The notes under the pieces were generated by a model, which did not search any database, was not told the origin of the DNA, and saw nothing but the letters and a program-made list of their open reading frames with translations. Shown piece after piece: positions 21,574-32,580 of a stretch of DNA of 64,000 nt. The position numbers and the translations under genes were made by a program. The stretch is from Paraphaeosphaeria minitans (taxonomy: Eukaryota > Ascomycota > Dothideomycetes > Pleosporales > Didymosphaeriaceae), in contig WJXW01000003.1 of NCBI GenBank assembly GCA_015832175.1, forward strand, positions 496,001 to 560,000, written 5' to 3'. The stretch's first letter is position 1. Every line of letters begins with the position of its first letter.

Positions 21574-22393
21574 ATGTCGCAAATACACGCCCTCTCCGAC
21601 GACCAGGTAGGCTGTCCCCTCCGCGCGCGCCTGCTGCAGAGCTCCCCGCCATACGTCAACACCTGCTAATGCGTCACCACCACGGCAGGTCGCCGGCGAG
21701 CTGAAGAAGATGACGGCCTTCATCAAGCAGGAGGCCATGGAGAAGGCCAACGAGATCCGCCTCAAGGCCGACGAGGAGTTCGCAATAGAGAAATCCAAGC
21801 TCGTCCGCCAAGAGACCGCCGCCATCGACTCATCCTACGAGAAGAAGTTCAAGCAGGCCAGCATGTCGCAGCAAATCACCCGCTCCACCGTCTCCAACAA
21901 GTCGCGAATAAGGATTCTGTCCGCCCGCCAAGAGCTGCTCGACAGGCTGTTCGAGGACGCCGGCAAGAAGCTGGGCGATGTGTCCAAGAACAAGGGCAAT
22001 TACCAGGGCATTCTCAAGAACCTCATACTAGAGGGCGCCTATGCGCTCAACGAGGACAGGCTCGAGGTCACGGCGAGGAAGGCCGACTATGACGTCGTGA
22101 AGAAGGCCATTGAAGAGGTTCAGACAGAGTACAAGAAGAAGGTGAACAAAGACGTTGCCATTACTATCGATGAGAGTGATCCGTTGCCAGAGGGATCGTG
22201 AGTGAACCAATTCACAGAGAATGAACAGCACTGATAGAACAGGTCCGGCGGCGTCATCATTGCTGGTACCGGCGGAAAGATCGACATCAACAACACCTTC
22301 GACGAGCGACTGAAGATCCTCGAGACCGATGCATTGCCCAGCATCAGGGTCACGCTGTTTGGCGAGAACCAGAACAGGAAGTTCCGCGACTGA
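21574..22393 (+). CDS. vma4: V-type ATPase subunit E
   Basis: Exons 21574-21606, 21689-22197 and 22243-22393 (introns 82 and 45 bp) encode 230 aa, the usual length. The start has a full GCCGCCACCATG context. The N-terminus (MSQIHALSDDQV) and long charged helix with EAMEKANEIRLKADEEF form the peripheral stalk coil. The C-terminal globular part carries the conserved GGVIIAGTGGKI and NTFDERL motifs. Subunit E pairs with subunit G to form the stator stalks linking the catalytic V1 head to the membrane part of the vacuolar proton pump. A housekeeping gene, probably constitutively expressed. Confidence 0.97.
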
Positions 22394-23006
22394 GTAGTTC
22401 ACGATCCGGGGGTGCTTGTTCGACCATTAGAGCTCCGAGTGTTCGCTCTCCAGCGTAAAACGGCGGCTCCAGATGATGCTATACGGCGATATCAGCGTTT
22501 TACCAGCTGACGGCCTCGATGTTGCATGCACATGCACGTACGAAGGATTCGGCCTTAAAGCTGTTTGTAGAATATCTAGGTGATTAGCGGTTCAATTTGT
22601 ATACACCAACCTCAAACTACTATGCAGCTCGTGAAGCATTGCTAATCACTGTTTGGGGCAGAGTACAGAACTCTCTATAGGTGCTCGGGCCTCCACTCAT
22701 GAGCAAACCACGGGGTGACCTGGCAGTCGTATCCACCCAGTCGAATGGCCTCAGAATGCCACCTGCCAGGTTTACCGGGATTCAAGCGCTTGAAAAATAT
22801 CATGCCATCCGAATGAAAAATTATCAGTAGAAAGGAACTATTATTCCAGAGTACCGCATGCGCTTAACACTCTACTTCATAATACACCTAGTTATATACG
22901 AAAAGAAACGATGTGCAGAGATGGACACTGCGAACATCTGATGTTGCTGCACTACGGCACAAAAAAGAATTGCCACAGTATCGAAACGCAAAAAGAAAAT
23001 TCTATT
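22394..23006. other. Intergenic, no gene seen
   Basis: The 3' flank of vma4 and downstream flank of the tRNA gene. Nothing coding was recognised. Confidence 0.5.
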
Positions 23007-23088
23007 GACCGTGCCAGGGGTCGAACCTGGAATCTCTTGATAACAATCAGGATCGTAGTCAAGCGCCTTGCCATTGGGCCACACGGCC
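23007..23088 (-). tRNA. tRNA-Arg(ACG), intron-containing
   Basis: On the minus strand GGCCGTG pairs with CACGGTC as acceptor stem, and GGTTCGACCCC gives the T arm. The anticodon stem CTTGA/TCAAG encloses CTACGA, with anticodon ACG (ICG after editing). An 11-nt intron (plus-strand 23042-23052) follows the base 3' of the anticodon, the canonical position. The mature RNA is about 71 nt before CCA addition. It reads CGU/CGC/CGA codons. Confidence 0.93.
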
Positions 23089-23269
23089 GATTTTGATTTG
23101 ATGATGCACAACATTGGTGGTTAATATATGAAGCTGGCAGAGTAGGTGAGAAAAAAAATCCCGTGGTTCTTCGGCGAGGATTTCCGCTAGCAGAGCCCGA
23201 TTTCTGCTCACCCAATGTCAGGAGCCGGTCGATACAGACTGAATGCTATTAATCCAAACGTTCACAAGC

Positions 23270-25665
23270 AGCCATTCCGCACATAGAATTGGCGCCATGG
23301 TGGAATCTGCCCATGAACGCTTCAGCCTTGAAGGCGCTACTGCACATAGGGTTAGTCATTTCCATCTCCCATCGCGGATCCTCTTTCGGGTAGAGCAACC
23401 TTCCCACTCATACCGAACTGCATGGACGTCAGCTCAAATGTTATTGCCAATCCAGTCTATGCTGATCAAATAGACGACACCTCCAATTCTCGCAGTCTCA
23501 GGCTGGCAGACACCGATAGACGGAAGAAATTCGCACTTGCCAATGCGCCCTAGTTCTAGGTACAGTGCCAGACACTTGGTGCGCTAAAGCGTACTTGGGT
23601 ACCGTCATCGAGTTGAAGACGGGACAGCTTCCAGTGCTTAAAGGTCTTCTGCCGTTTCTGCGTATGGGTCAGTCCACGTGAAGTCTTTCATGATGAGGAT
23701 TGGTGTCGGATTGACCCATTGCCCATTAACCTCGCGTAGGGACAGCAAAGGGAACGGCAAGTGCAAATTATGGCAGACATCTACAGGAAATAGTAGCGCA
23801 ATGCTGGGAGAAGACAACGAGGAGGGAAGCAATTGCACGGGTGCTATCGATCTTTTGTACCGCCTACAGAGTCTGCAACCTCCGTGCAGGGTATGGCGGT
23901 TCAGTGGGCATCAGCTAGCATTCTTTTGAACCGCCCGTGGTGGACGAGAGTTTGGACCCTGCAAGGTAGGTAAATCGCTTGGGAAGTCTAGCATCAAGAT
24001 ACTGACGAGAGCTTTACAAGAGATAATGCTTCTTCGAGAGGTAAAGGTTTACTGCGGCAATACTCCGATAAGCCGCGGCAAGTTCAAGGCAGCTATGTAC
24101 AGCATATTCCTGCGCAGCGTGGGAGACCGCAACATGGAGGTGGGGCCGCTTTGACGACAAAATTTGATACTGCATTCAATCAGAGAAGAGTGCATCAGTT
24201 GCATGTCCATCCAAAGGCGCGTGGCATCGCCCTGGTCGCCATTCTTGCCTACCTCGGCAATTACTCTGCCACTGATTCGAGAGACCTATATCTACCCTGT
24301 TCTCGGTATCATAACTGCACAAGAACGAGAACTAGTAGGCAAACCGTAATATATGACTACCTTCCGAAATCAATACGCGAAACTCGTCAGACCTTTCTAC
24401 AATGAATAGAAGAAGAAAAGCCATTATGTATTTCTCTCTCCTCCTCATCCGCTACTCCAGTTCAAGCGATCCTGGATATGAAAACGCAGTCCCTTAATGT
24501 ATTCCATACTGGAGAATATGTATGGAGTTTGCGAGTCCCGTAACGCTCATAGCAAGCCAAAGTGATAACGAGCACACAGAGTTGGAAATAGGATCACCAA
24601 ACATCAAACAATTTGTAGATAGGGCAGGTGATCTATTTACCCGCCTAGTAAACAGACCTATAGGGGTTAATCGGTACTTATATGTCCTTGGGTTCAATAG
24701 TCTACTAGCAATACAGCCTATTCACTTAGTATCTCAACTCATAGGAAAGCTGAGGTCACTTCATAGACAGAATTGGGATGCGATATACGACACACATGGG
24801 CAGCGCTTACGAGGCAAAGCAAATTTACGCTTCCAAGATAGCCTTAAGGAGTTGTGGGTGATGGTGTCACTCTGGACAATATCGAAAGCCTCGGCGCGCT
24901 CGAGGGCTGCGATCCCCAGTATAGGAGCTTTGTATGTGCGCGGGACAAGCCTCTGCACGGCCTGATCCAAGGCAATATAAGCTTGGATAAGAGCAAGTCG
25001 GAAAACGCAGACCCAGTATCACTACTAATGAATGTCGCCTAATGTCTTGTTCTTGATTGTCAAGACAAGTACCTTCGCTTTGCTGCCCCTTCGTACTACG
25101 CATCAAGACGTTCTTATCCTTTGCAATGTTTACCTAGAGTCTGTGATATTGCTAGAGGATTATAGAGAGACCCCTAGTTTAACGTTGCTTAACTTAGTTT
25201 CAAGAGAACTGTTACCTACGTCTTCATACTCGCATTCTCAAAAAATAGTGGAAGCCATTACACCCTCCTGCAATCCACCTCCTTCTGACTCTGCATGCTT
25301 CTCCTGTGTAGCCCGGCTCTCTTTCAGATCCACCTCCGATGTATCCACCCAACATAAGTGTAGACGCCAACTTAGACTACGGAGACAACTTTCTGTCTCG
25401 TTTCTTGGATGCCACCCGCAAGAAGTCGCGGCGCCTGATGGTGACTAGCAAAGGGCTCGTGGGCATGGCACCATGCAGAGCTCGACCAGGAGATGATGTC
25501 GCAGTACTCTTCGCATGCAGTATCCCCCTAATTATGAGGAAAGCAGGTGCAGGAGAAGGATGGCAAGTTGTCGGAGAAGCGTATGTAGATGGGTATATGA
25601 ATGGAGAGGCAGGACAGCTGTTGAAGGGAGGTACAAGCCACATTCATCAATTACGGTTGGTATGA
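23270..25665 (+). pseudogene. HET-domain (heterokaryon incompatibility) pseudogene
   Basis: Fragments of one HET protein occur in order. A QVQIMADIYRK piece is at about 23757-23790 and is followed directly by two TAG stops. A LGEDNEEG piece is near 23804-23828. A RPWWTRVWTLQ piece is at 23930-23962, with an apparent 55-60 bp intron before EIMLLREVKVYCGNTPIS. A YPVLGIITAQERELVG piece is near 24294-24345. The family's C-terminal pattern (RRLMVTSKGLVGMAPCRARP, then VVGEAYVDGYMNGEA) is at about 25430-25620. Stops and frame changes between pieces show that it is dead. HET proteins trigger cell death when unlike hyphae fuse. The pseudogene begins about 180 bp from the tRNA gene. Confidence 0.75.
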
Positions 25666-26349
25666 GACGATTGGACACTCAAACTACGGAAGGTGTACAG
25701 TACGTCAAATACCTTTCTGAAAAGGGCTTTCGCTGTGGCGTGGCAGGAAACGTCGCTACGAATGTCATGACAAAAGCAACAAAAAGCTGGGATAATAAAC
25801 ATTTTGCCCCGCACAGGCTGGAGCTCTTATCACACAGCTCAGAGCTTCTATGGTGCACCATACTCGCGAATACTCACATCCGCTACACGCTGTAGGTACC
25901 GCACTGCCGCCAACCCAATGCGGCAAAGCAGTCCTGCCAAATGACATCGCTCCATCCGCGTCTCCACCATCAACCACATGCACGCAATGCGTTCCGGATG
26001 CCACTTCTGTCATTCTAGCAAGTACGTGGCTGCAACTTGCAGGCGTGTGAGCCACTCAATTGCCCTAACTGCTGCTTCTAGTAAGGTGTAAAAACGCAGA
26101 GCATCGCGCTTCCATTTGTTCCACTCATCCAGGATGGACATGTGCGGAGCCGCTGGTTCGTGTGTAAATAAGGCTAAGCCGATGGTAGTACCCGCGGCAT
26201 GCTTCTGTGGTTGTAGCTGAAGTATAAAGCTCGGCCGGACGTCAGTACTTACGATTGACTACACGCACATTCCATCATTGCTCACAAACCATTCAACAGA
26301 CGTTCTACTCATACATCAAGTCGAGCAAACAAGCCTACGATAATACACC
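25666..26349. other. Intergenic with the cupin promoter
   Basis: No gene seen. A TATAAA lies at 26223-26228, with a CA-rich leader reaching the ATG at 26350. Confidence 0.45.
26223..26228 (+). promoter_or_regulatory. TATA box of the cupin gene
   Basis: TATAAAGCTCGG lies 127 bp upstream of ATG 26350, followed by a CATTCC/CAAACC-rich leader. Confidence 0.5.
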
Positions 26350-26817
26350 ATGTCTTCGCCGGGCATGCACCACTACCCCAAGGCACAAACTGAGTTCAAG
26401 CCCCCGCTCATCGCCAACGAAAATGCATACCTAGGCGATGTCTTCTCCAGGTCCGTCCTCAGACTCTGCATCCACGTCTCACCGCACTAACATCCTTCCA
26501 GCGATAAGATCCACCCCGAAAAGCCCATATCAGCAGGATTCTACCGACTAGAAAAAGGCGCGCCCCTCGTGTACACCTACACGTACGACGAGATGAAGAT
26601 CATCGTCGAGGGCTCGTTCCACATCTCAGACGAGTCGGGCAAGAAAGTGCATGCCAAGCCAGGTGGGTTTCTGTCATGGCGGTTCCTTTGGTTGGATGAT
26701 AGCTGATCAAGCCAAGGCGACGTTTTCTTCTTTCCCAATGGAAGCAAGATCACGTTTACGACGGATGACTATGGATTGGCGTTCTTCACGGGCCAGAGGA
26801 GGGAAGGCGCGTCGTAG
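26350..26817 (+). CDS. Small cupin protein (EutQ-like)
   Basis: Exons 26350-26450, 26502-26662 and 26717-26817 (introns 51 and 54 bp) encode 120 aa. The single cupin barrel is visible as AGFYRLEKGAPLVYTYTYDE, then MKIIVEGSFHIS, then AKPGDVFFFPNGS. This corresponds to cupin motif 1 (with a Tyr/Asp/Glu pattern instead of two His) and motif 2 (PGDxxFxPxGS). It resembles ethanolamine-utilisation EutQ-type cupins that are common singletons in fungi. The enzyme activity is not known, and because the usual metal-binding His pair is reduced it may not bind metal in the classic way. A minisatellite starts 53 bp after the stop. Confidence 0.88.
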
Positions 26818-26869
26818 GGACTGAGGCTGAATTGAAACTCGCATGGGCTACGTTAGGTATGATCATCGA

Positions 26870-27050
26870 GCCCAAAGTCGTTGAAAGAGCACCGTTGAAG
26901 GTTGGAGTTGTGAGTCCAAAGTCGTTGAAAGAGTATCGTTGGATGTTGGAGTTGTGAGTCCAAAGTCGCTGAAAGAGTACCGTTAGGTAAATGTTGAAGT
27001 TGTGAGTCCAGAGTCGCTGGAAGAGTACCATTGAATGTTGCAGTTGTGAG
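26870..27050. repeat. Minisatellite, four units of 44-48 bp
   Basis: Four tandem units each contain CAAAGTCGTTGAAAGAG (or a near copy), a CGTTG-type centre and GTTGTGAGT at the end. The third unit has an extra 4 bp and the fourth is the most diverged. It lies in the 3' flank of the cupin gene. Confidence 0.9.
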
Positions 27051-27707
27051 ATTGCATGTGTACTTCGCATCAAGAACGACGTGGGGTCTACGATGTGCGC
27101 CGCACATGGGATGAAACGTCGCAGATTACTCGGTCACGGTCATCACACCTACGGACATGGTGCGCAAAAGCTTCTAGGTGGTGACAAAGCACCATCAATA
27201 AGACAATGAAGCTGCTCGTTCAAGAAGTGAGGCCAAGTAGCCACCGAGAGTATGAATATAACTTATGCCTCCTCCAGAGAGTAACTGCATTCCCCCAGAT
27301 CTGCAATGCACAGCCACAAGCGTGCGTGCCACATCTCTCCCTATTCGGTATCTTTAGTTCGGCCCGGCCCCTGCACCCGGACCTGCATGAAACGAGCGTT
27401 TGACCTAGATTAAACCGGATGCGCAGCGTGAAGAGCACATCTTCATTTGACGACTGCGCGTCTTTCCCGCCGCTCGTTCTGCGCTCTTTTACGCACGCCG
27501 AGATGCGGATGGCAAGCTTCGTCGCCTCCTCTCTCTGCGCTCCATTCCATCCCATCGCTGCACCGCGCGTCGTGCCACTTGACTGAGCACCCATTAGGCT
27601 CAGCCTCGCCCGCCGCGCCCTGCCACCACCCCAGTGACTAGCTAACCTCCGACCCATCTGCTTGCGCGTTCTTTTAAGGTCTTCCTTTGGACTTCACATT
27701 GCACCCC
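27051..27707. other. Intergenic, no gene seen
   Basis: Promoter and leader of the fibroin-3-related gene; no coding signal was recognised. Confidence 0.45.
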
Positions 27708-29082
27708 ATGGCTTCAACACTCGTTCTGCGCTCGCTGCTGGCGGCGCGCAATCCGTTCGACGATGCCAAAGTCACTCTCTCTTCGTGGGACAATTGCATG
27801 GCCAAGAACTACTGCAAGTCAGTTACAGCGCAAAGCCTGGTCCCGTTCCGCTCGGTGGCTAACGTTTGGCAGATGGCCTGTGATTGCCGCTATCATTGTA
27901 GGAGGCATCATCGTTCTCTCGGTGGTCATGTGCATAGCGCGATGTATATGCTGTGGCGCGGAATTGGCATGCTGCTGCTTCAAGTGCTGTACTTGCTGCT
28001 GTCCCTCGGGCGGAAACAGAAGATCGGGCCACAAGCGTGTGGAGACACCGCCGCCTCGTCCATACGATACCTCACCTTACTCAGTGGGTCTACCACCTGC
28101 TCCCATTCATTCGCCTATGGACACGCGGCCGCCGCAACAGCAGTACCGATCGCATGCCGTTCCTACCTTCAACCCCGCCCCATCGCCCACTTTCAACCCC
28201 GCCCCAGCACCTTCTGTATCTTCGTACAACACGGCACCCAAGCCCGAAGCGTCTCAATTTGCAAGATTTGACGCACACGCGCCACCAGTCAATGAGGATG
28301 CCCTGCCTGCGATGCCGAGCTGGAGAGACGCGAGGACCACGCATGTCGAGGAGGAATACATACCCGAGAAGCGGGACGACGTGGAGATGGACAGACTAGA
28401 TCAGAATGGAAGCGTCGCTGGTATATCCATGGCAGCGGTGGCAGCTGGCGGGGCGGCACGAAGGTCTCCTGTTCCTGCAAGATCTCCAGTGCAGCACATC
28501 CAGGCGGAAGAGGCGTACGGGTACCCACAGGGTTATCTGGACGGTTCTTATGCGAACAATGCACCGCACCGTAGTCCCTCGAACGCACCGAGCGGTTACA
28601 GCAGTGCGTACAGTCAGCAGGTGGATGGTTACCAAGGCGCATTGCCGGTAAACCAATCGCTACCTCCCGCTCCTCTATACAGTGCGGGGGCAGGCTACGC
28701 GCAGAACCAGCAGTATGACCGGCGGTCACCAGGCCAGCTGAACACCAGCAACTACGGCTACAACAACACACAGTACAGCCCCAGGGACGTCTCGCCTCTA
28801 AGTCCCAGCTATGGCATGTACAACACCGGTGTCCCAACCGCACTCGCTCCCGGTCGAGATCCCTCCCCAGTGTATTCTCCGTCTGGGTCAACGCGATTCG
28901 AGCCCCCTGCACCCACCGGCTCCCCTGCGCCCGCGTATCCCGGACAGCAGACGTACGGGGCTACCGAGGCACTGCAGTCTGTTCAGGCACCGTATAGAGC
29001 GTATACGCCTGCGCAGTCGCAGGATCCGTATGCTGTGGATGTGGCGAGGAGGCCGGTGAATGGATCTTGGAAAGAGGTCTAG
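27708..29082 (+). CDS. Fibroin-3-related single-TM protein
   Basis: Exons 27708-27817 and 27873-29082, with a 55-bp intron (GCTAAC branch), encode 439 aa. The N-terminal ectodomain ends in SSWDNCMAKNYCKWP. A transmembrane helix follows (VIAAIIVGGIIVLSVVMCIA, about 41-60). Next comes a Cys-rich juxtamembrane stretch (CICCGAE to CCCPSG), likely palmitoylated. The long tail is rich in Pro, Tyr, Gln and Ser with repeated FNPAP, SPSYG and PVYSPS-type units, a low-complexity region. This layout is that of proteins annotated as 'fibroin-3 related' in filamentous ascomycetes. Their function is unknown; a plasma-membrane scaffold or stress-sensor role is only a guess. Confidence 0.85.
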
Positions 29083-30665
29083 ATCTTGCATTCTCGCCTA
29101 GAGCGTGGATTTTGCAAATAGTAGCATAGGAATCTACGCTTGTCTGTTGGATGTCTGCAAGTACTTTGTTTCGATGCATAGCGACGGCGTTACTTTTTTT
29201 TTTTGGCGTATTCCCATGGTCTGATCTGGGCGGGAGCTAGATCCTGCATCAGTCACGCTAGTTGATATGTATGTAAAGTGGGACTTCTTCTCTTCTTCCT
29301 TGAACCAAAGGCATGGTGTTGCTAACTTGGATACAGTTTCTTGCCATGACTGTCCTCTTTTCTTTTCTTTATCCGGGACTGTGCTGATGGCTTTTTCCTC
29401 GGAGACCCGCCCAGATCCACATCCTATTCTACCAGGTAACAGCATCTGGCTGCTTGAGCATCGCATAGCCCACCATAACATAGCCAGCGATTTCACGGCT
29501 GTCTACCCAGTGATGTGAAGTGAGGGGCGAGAGAAAGACTGGCGAGTCCTACATAAGCGGTTTGAGCACATATGACACGTTCGGATGCGAGTTGTGACAA
29601 CATTGTCGAGGCGCTCTTAGGTACCACCGCCCAACAGTTCGCCTAACCATATGGCCGTGTTTTGGTAAAAATAATATATCATTGCCATTAGCGGAATGTA
29701 TTGTTGTAGTTTTCCATTTGATCGTTTTACGAAATGCAAAATGCATCGGCCCAGACGACCAAGCTGCTTTGCCCTACCTAGTTCGTGTCGATACGATGGA
29801 GGGACAGACCCGCATTGTCGCCGAGGTTGACGACGCTGATCGTGCTTGTAAGCTCAGCCTCCCATGCGCGAAGATCGATGTTGTTGAGTCGGATTTGCTT
29901 TTTTTCCTCGGTCAAGCGAGTACCTACCTGCCTACCCTGCGTGTAACTCTTCCATGACAGACTTTCGATTAACTAGCAAGTGTGAGGTAAACATCCTTTA
30001 ATGATGGTTTTTTGCTACAATGTTTAGCAGAAACTATTAGCTGGCGACCACCTAAGTAGGTCGGGACAGTGTTTTAAAACGATGGGTATCGATACCTAGG
30101 TAGGTACCTACCCTCCCAGCTCCGCCTACTCAACGTCTCCACTCGTCAAAACATTTCATCAACGAATCTCGACGCTGCTTTAACTGTGCAAAACATGTAC
30201 GCCGACTTTCAGAGCTGAAGAATTGAACCATACGAGGTTCGTTTTGCTCTGATGTTCGAGCTGCGAATCGGGATGGCGATACGGTGCCTAGGTACCATAC
30301 GGTAGGTAGTGGGCAACGTCGGGTTTGGGTAGGTAGGTATAAGTTGACAGCCACAGCAGGCATTCGCGCAAGAAGAAAAAGTAAGCGTCGGCCTAAAGAC
30401 TGGTAAAACAGAAACACGGTAGGGCATGGCGAACATAAAGCAGGGCTGCTCGGTCTGTCAATAACGCGGCTTGTTGGCTTCGCTTCCCTGCCGCCCCGCG
30501 CTATAGGTACACAAAGAGTCTATTGTGAGCCCGATTAGGAAACACCACATCACTATACATGGTCGGGGTGTCGAAATCTCACAAGAATCCTCCTCGAGGC
30601 GTTGTATTGCAGCAACGTTCAACACCGCTCTTCTTTTGCACCTCTTCCGGTGGATACGCGGCCTG
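29083..30665. other. Intergenic, no gene seen
   Basis: About 1.6 kb with a T-run near 29190 and GGTACCTA-type motifs at about 30097-30114 and 30289-30345. No coding signal was recognised. The UstYa-family promoter lies at its end. Confidence 0.45.
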
Positions 30666-31688
30666 ATGGGGATCAACCGGTCGGCAGAGGATCCAGACGT
30701 TGAGCCCATGGAGGACCTCGAAAGCACATCCTTGATACCAAACAAAGGATGCCACATATGTTCATCCGCCGCAAGGACCAGTCGCACCCGTCACATATTC
30801 AAGACGATGGTACTCATCGCTCTGGCTTACATATGCTTCCTCGAAACGAACACACACCTGGCCGTGCAGAGCCACGAGACCCATGTTCATCTTGCCAGCG
30901 GCTTACCTTACTGTAAGAACATCATGGCTTCCTATAATATTCTGCTTCGCACGGCGGACCTCAGCTAATACCACACAAGCTCCCGCCGACGGCGTCGTGC
31001 AGTACGCTCCGAGACGAATATGGCAGGACGGAGATTGGTCACGATACGACAAGAAACCCGGACCAGAGCTAGACGCACTATGGGACGAACTTCTCACGGG
31101 TAGGTCAATGCTGAATCGCCATGTCAAGATTGTCCTAGTTGACCCTGGTGCGACGACGCAGGCCAAATCATCCGGGTCTCCGCAGCAGAGATGAAACTGC
31201 AAGGCGAGAATCTGACGAACCGAGTGCAGCTGACCGATGGCGATTACCTGGGCACAATGTCAGTCTGGCACAGTCTCCATTGCTTGGAGAGATTGCGCAA
31301 GGTCATTCACATGGACTACTACCACGACAAGATCCCGGACTACAAGCCCGATACGGGGATATGGACCAAGGATCACTCGGGTGAGGGAGATTCGACATCT
31401 TTTGAATGTTCTTGAGCGAATGTACTGACTTGACTGTACGTAGATCACTGCATCGAGCGCCTACGAGACGACATAATGTGCCACCCGAACACCGCAGTGT
31501 ACATTCCCGAGTGGGATAAAACCCATACTCTCCCAGATGGATTTCGCATGATATCGAAAGGGCAAACTACATGTGTCAACTGGGATGCGCTGGACCAGTG
31601 GGCAAGAAAGAGGGCACTGAAGGGAGGTGAATACACACTGAAACCCAATCCGTTTGGGGATAAGCATGGTGTACCTATACACCATTGA
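30666..31688 (+). CDS. UstYa-family (DUF3328) oxidase-like protein
   Basis: Four exons (30666-30912, 30980-31099, 31162-31380, 31444-31688), with introns of 67, 62 and 63 bp, give 276 aa. A cytosolic N-terminus is followed by one membrane helix (MVLIALAYICFLE, about 49-61). The lumenal part has the two family signatures: HSLHCLERLRK, and HSDHCIERLRDDIMC, which spans the last splice junction. UstYa proteins act in fungal peptide (RiPP) and other secondary-metabolite pathways, as copper- or iron-dependent oxidases for cyclisation or hydroxylation. I chose ATG 30666 because upstream in-frame sequence looks non-coding; an in-frame GTG/ATG region reaches 30525. Its stop is 61 bp from the convergent sulfotransferase stop. 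Confidence 0.88.
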
Positions 31689-31749
31689 ATAGTTATATCA
31701 AGTGTACTTTTGATCAGTTGTTCAAACTGAAGCCAGTCGCTCCTGATTC

Positions 31750-32580
31750 TCATGTCCGATACGCATAAATCGCGATACCGACAGCCGCTCCAGCAACCAA
31801 GAACGGAACGAGAAACTTCAAGAATGCTTTCTTGATCGTCTCCATCCTCTCTTTTTCGCCTTTGTCGTGCTCTGCTCGATCGTTCACCCTAGGAAATGGT
31901 TTGTCGGGCACCGGCTTATCCAGAAACTTGCACAGCGGCTCCCAGCCACTCCCCAGCTCGTACACCAGCCTTCGCTCCGCGGGAACAGCTCTCAGAACAT
32001 GCTCATAATACTCTTCGTACCGCTGCTTCGCCACAGCATCAATGTCGGCGCGGTTCTGCACGCCGAAGAAGCCGAGATGCACCTTCATCATAGTAAACGG
32101 CGCGCGACACCTGATGATGTTCCATGTGATCCAGTTCACCAACCAAGCTCGCGGATGCCACAGCGAATCCAAAAGCTCGGTTTTGAAACTCGGCCACCAC
32201 TTGTCGGGGTCGCGCTTCACGATGACCACCTTGGCGTCGGGGTACGCTTCGATCAACTCCGGCACAAACATGCTTCCCAGATCCGTGTATACATCATATG
32301 GTGCCCATATCTCGTCCCAATCTTTGCGAGTGAACTTCACCCGTGGCTGGGAGCCCTGAACCCCGGGCCAGGTGGCTTCTGCGGCGTGCTCGAGTTGTAT
32401 CCACGGGTTGCCGTTCAGAACGTCGTCCAAACCGTGGTGCGCAGTATAGCCCAGTTCGCGATATGCCAAAGCCATGGACTTTGTTGCCGTCCTGAAGAGT
32501 CCGGCATGTATGATCTGGAGGCCTGGGTAGGGTTCGTGGTCGCCCGTACCGGTACCCTTGCGATCGCGGGGTTCTGCCAT
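31750..32580 (-). CDS. Sulfotransferase family (Sulfotransfer_4) protein
   Basis: An intronless 276-aa frame. The P-loop-like 5' PAPS-binding segment HAGLFRTATKSM lies at 25-36, and KVVIVKRDPDKWW with the following residues gives the 3'-phosphate strand and helix. The tail ends in a hydrophobic helix (FLVPFLVAGAAVGIAIYAY), so it is probably tail-anchored. This fold is common in fungi, where such genes are often mis-named 'NAD dependent epimerase' and the acceptor is rarely known. Together with the neighbouring UstYa gene it could modify a small metabolite; that is an inference from position only. Confidence 0.85.
   Translation of the reverse strand: MAEPRDRKGTGTGDHEPYPGLQIIHAGLFRTATKSMALAYRELGYTAHHGLDDVLNGNPWIQLEHAAEATWPGVQGSQPRVKFTRKDWDEIWAPYDVYTDLGSMFVPELIEAYPDAKVVIVKRDPDKWWPSFKTELLDSLWHPRAWLVNWITWNIIRCRAPFTMMKVHLGFFGVQNRADIDAVAKQRYEEYYEHVLRAVPAERRLVYELGSGWEPLCKFLDKPVPDKPFPRVNDRAEHDKGEKERMETIKKAFLKFLVPFLVAGAAVGIAIYAYRT

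Noticed and set aside
27763..27900. Frame of the fibroin-3-like gene extended upstream without an intron
   Set aside because: The spliced exon from 27708 gives the expected SSWDNCMAKNYCKWP junction; the unspliced extension is Arg/Gln-rich and unlike the family.
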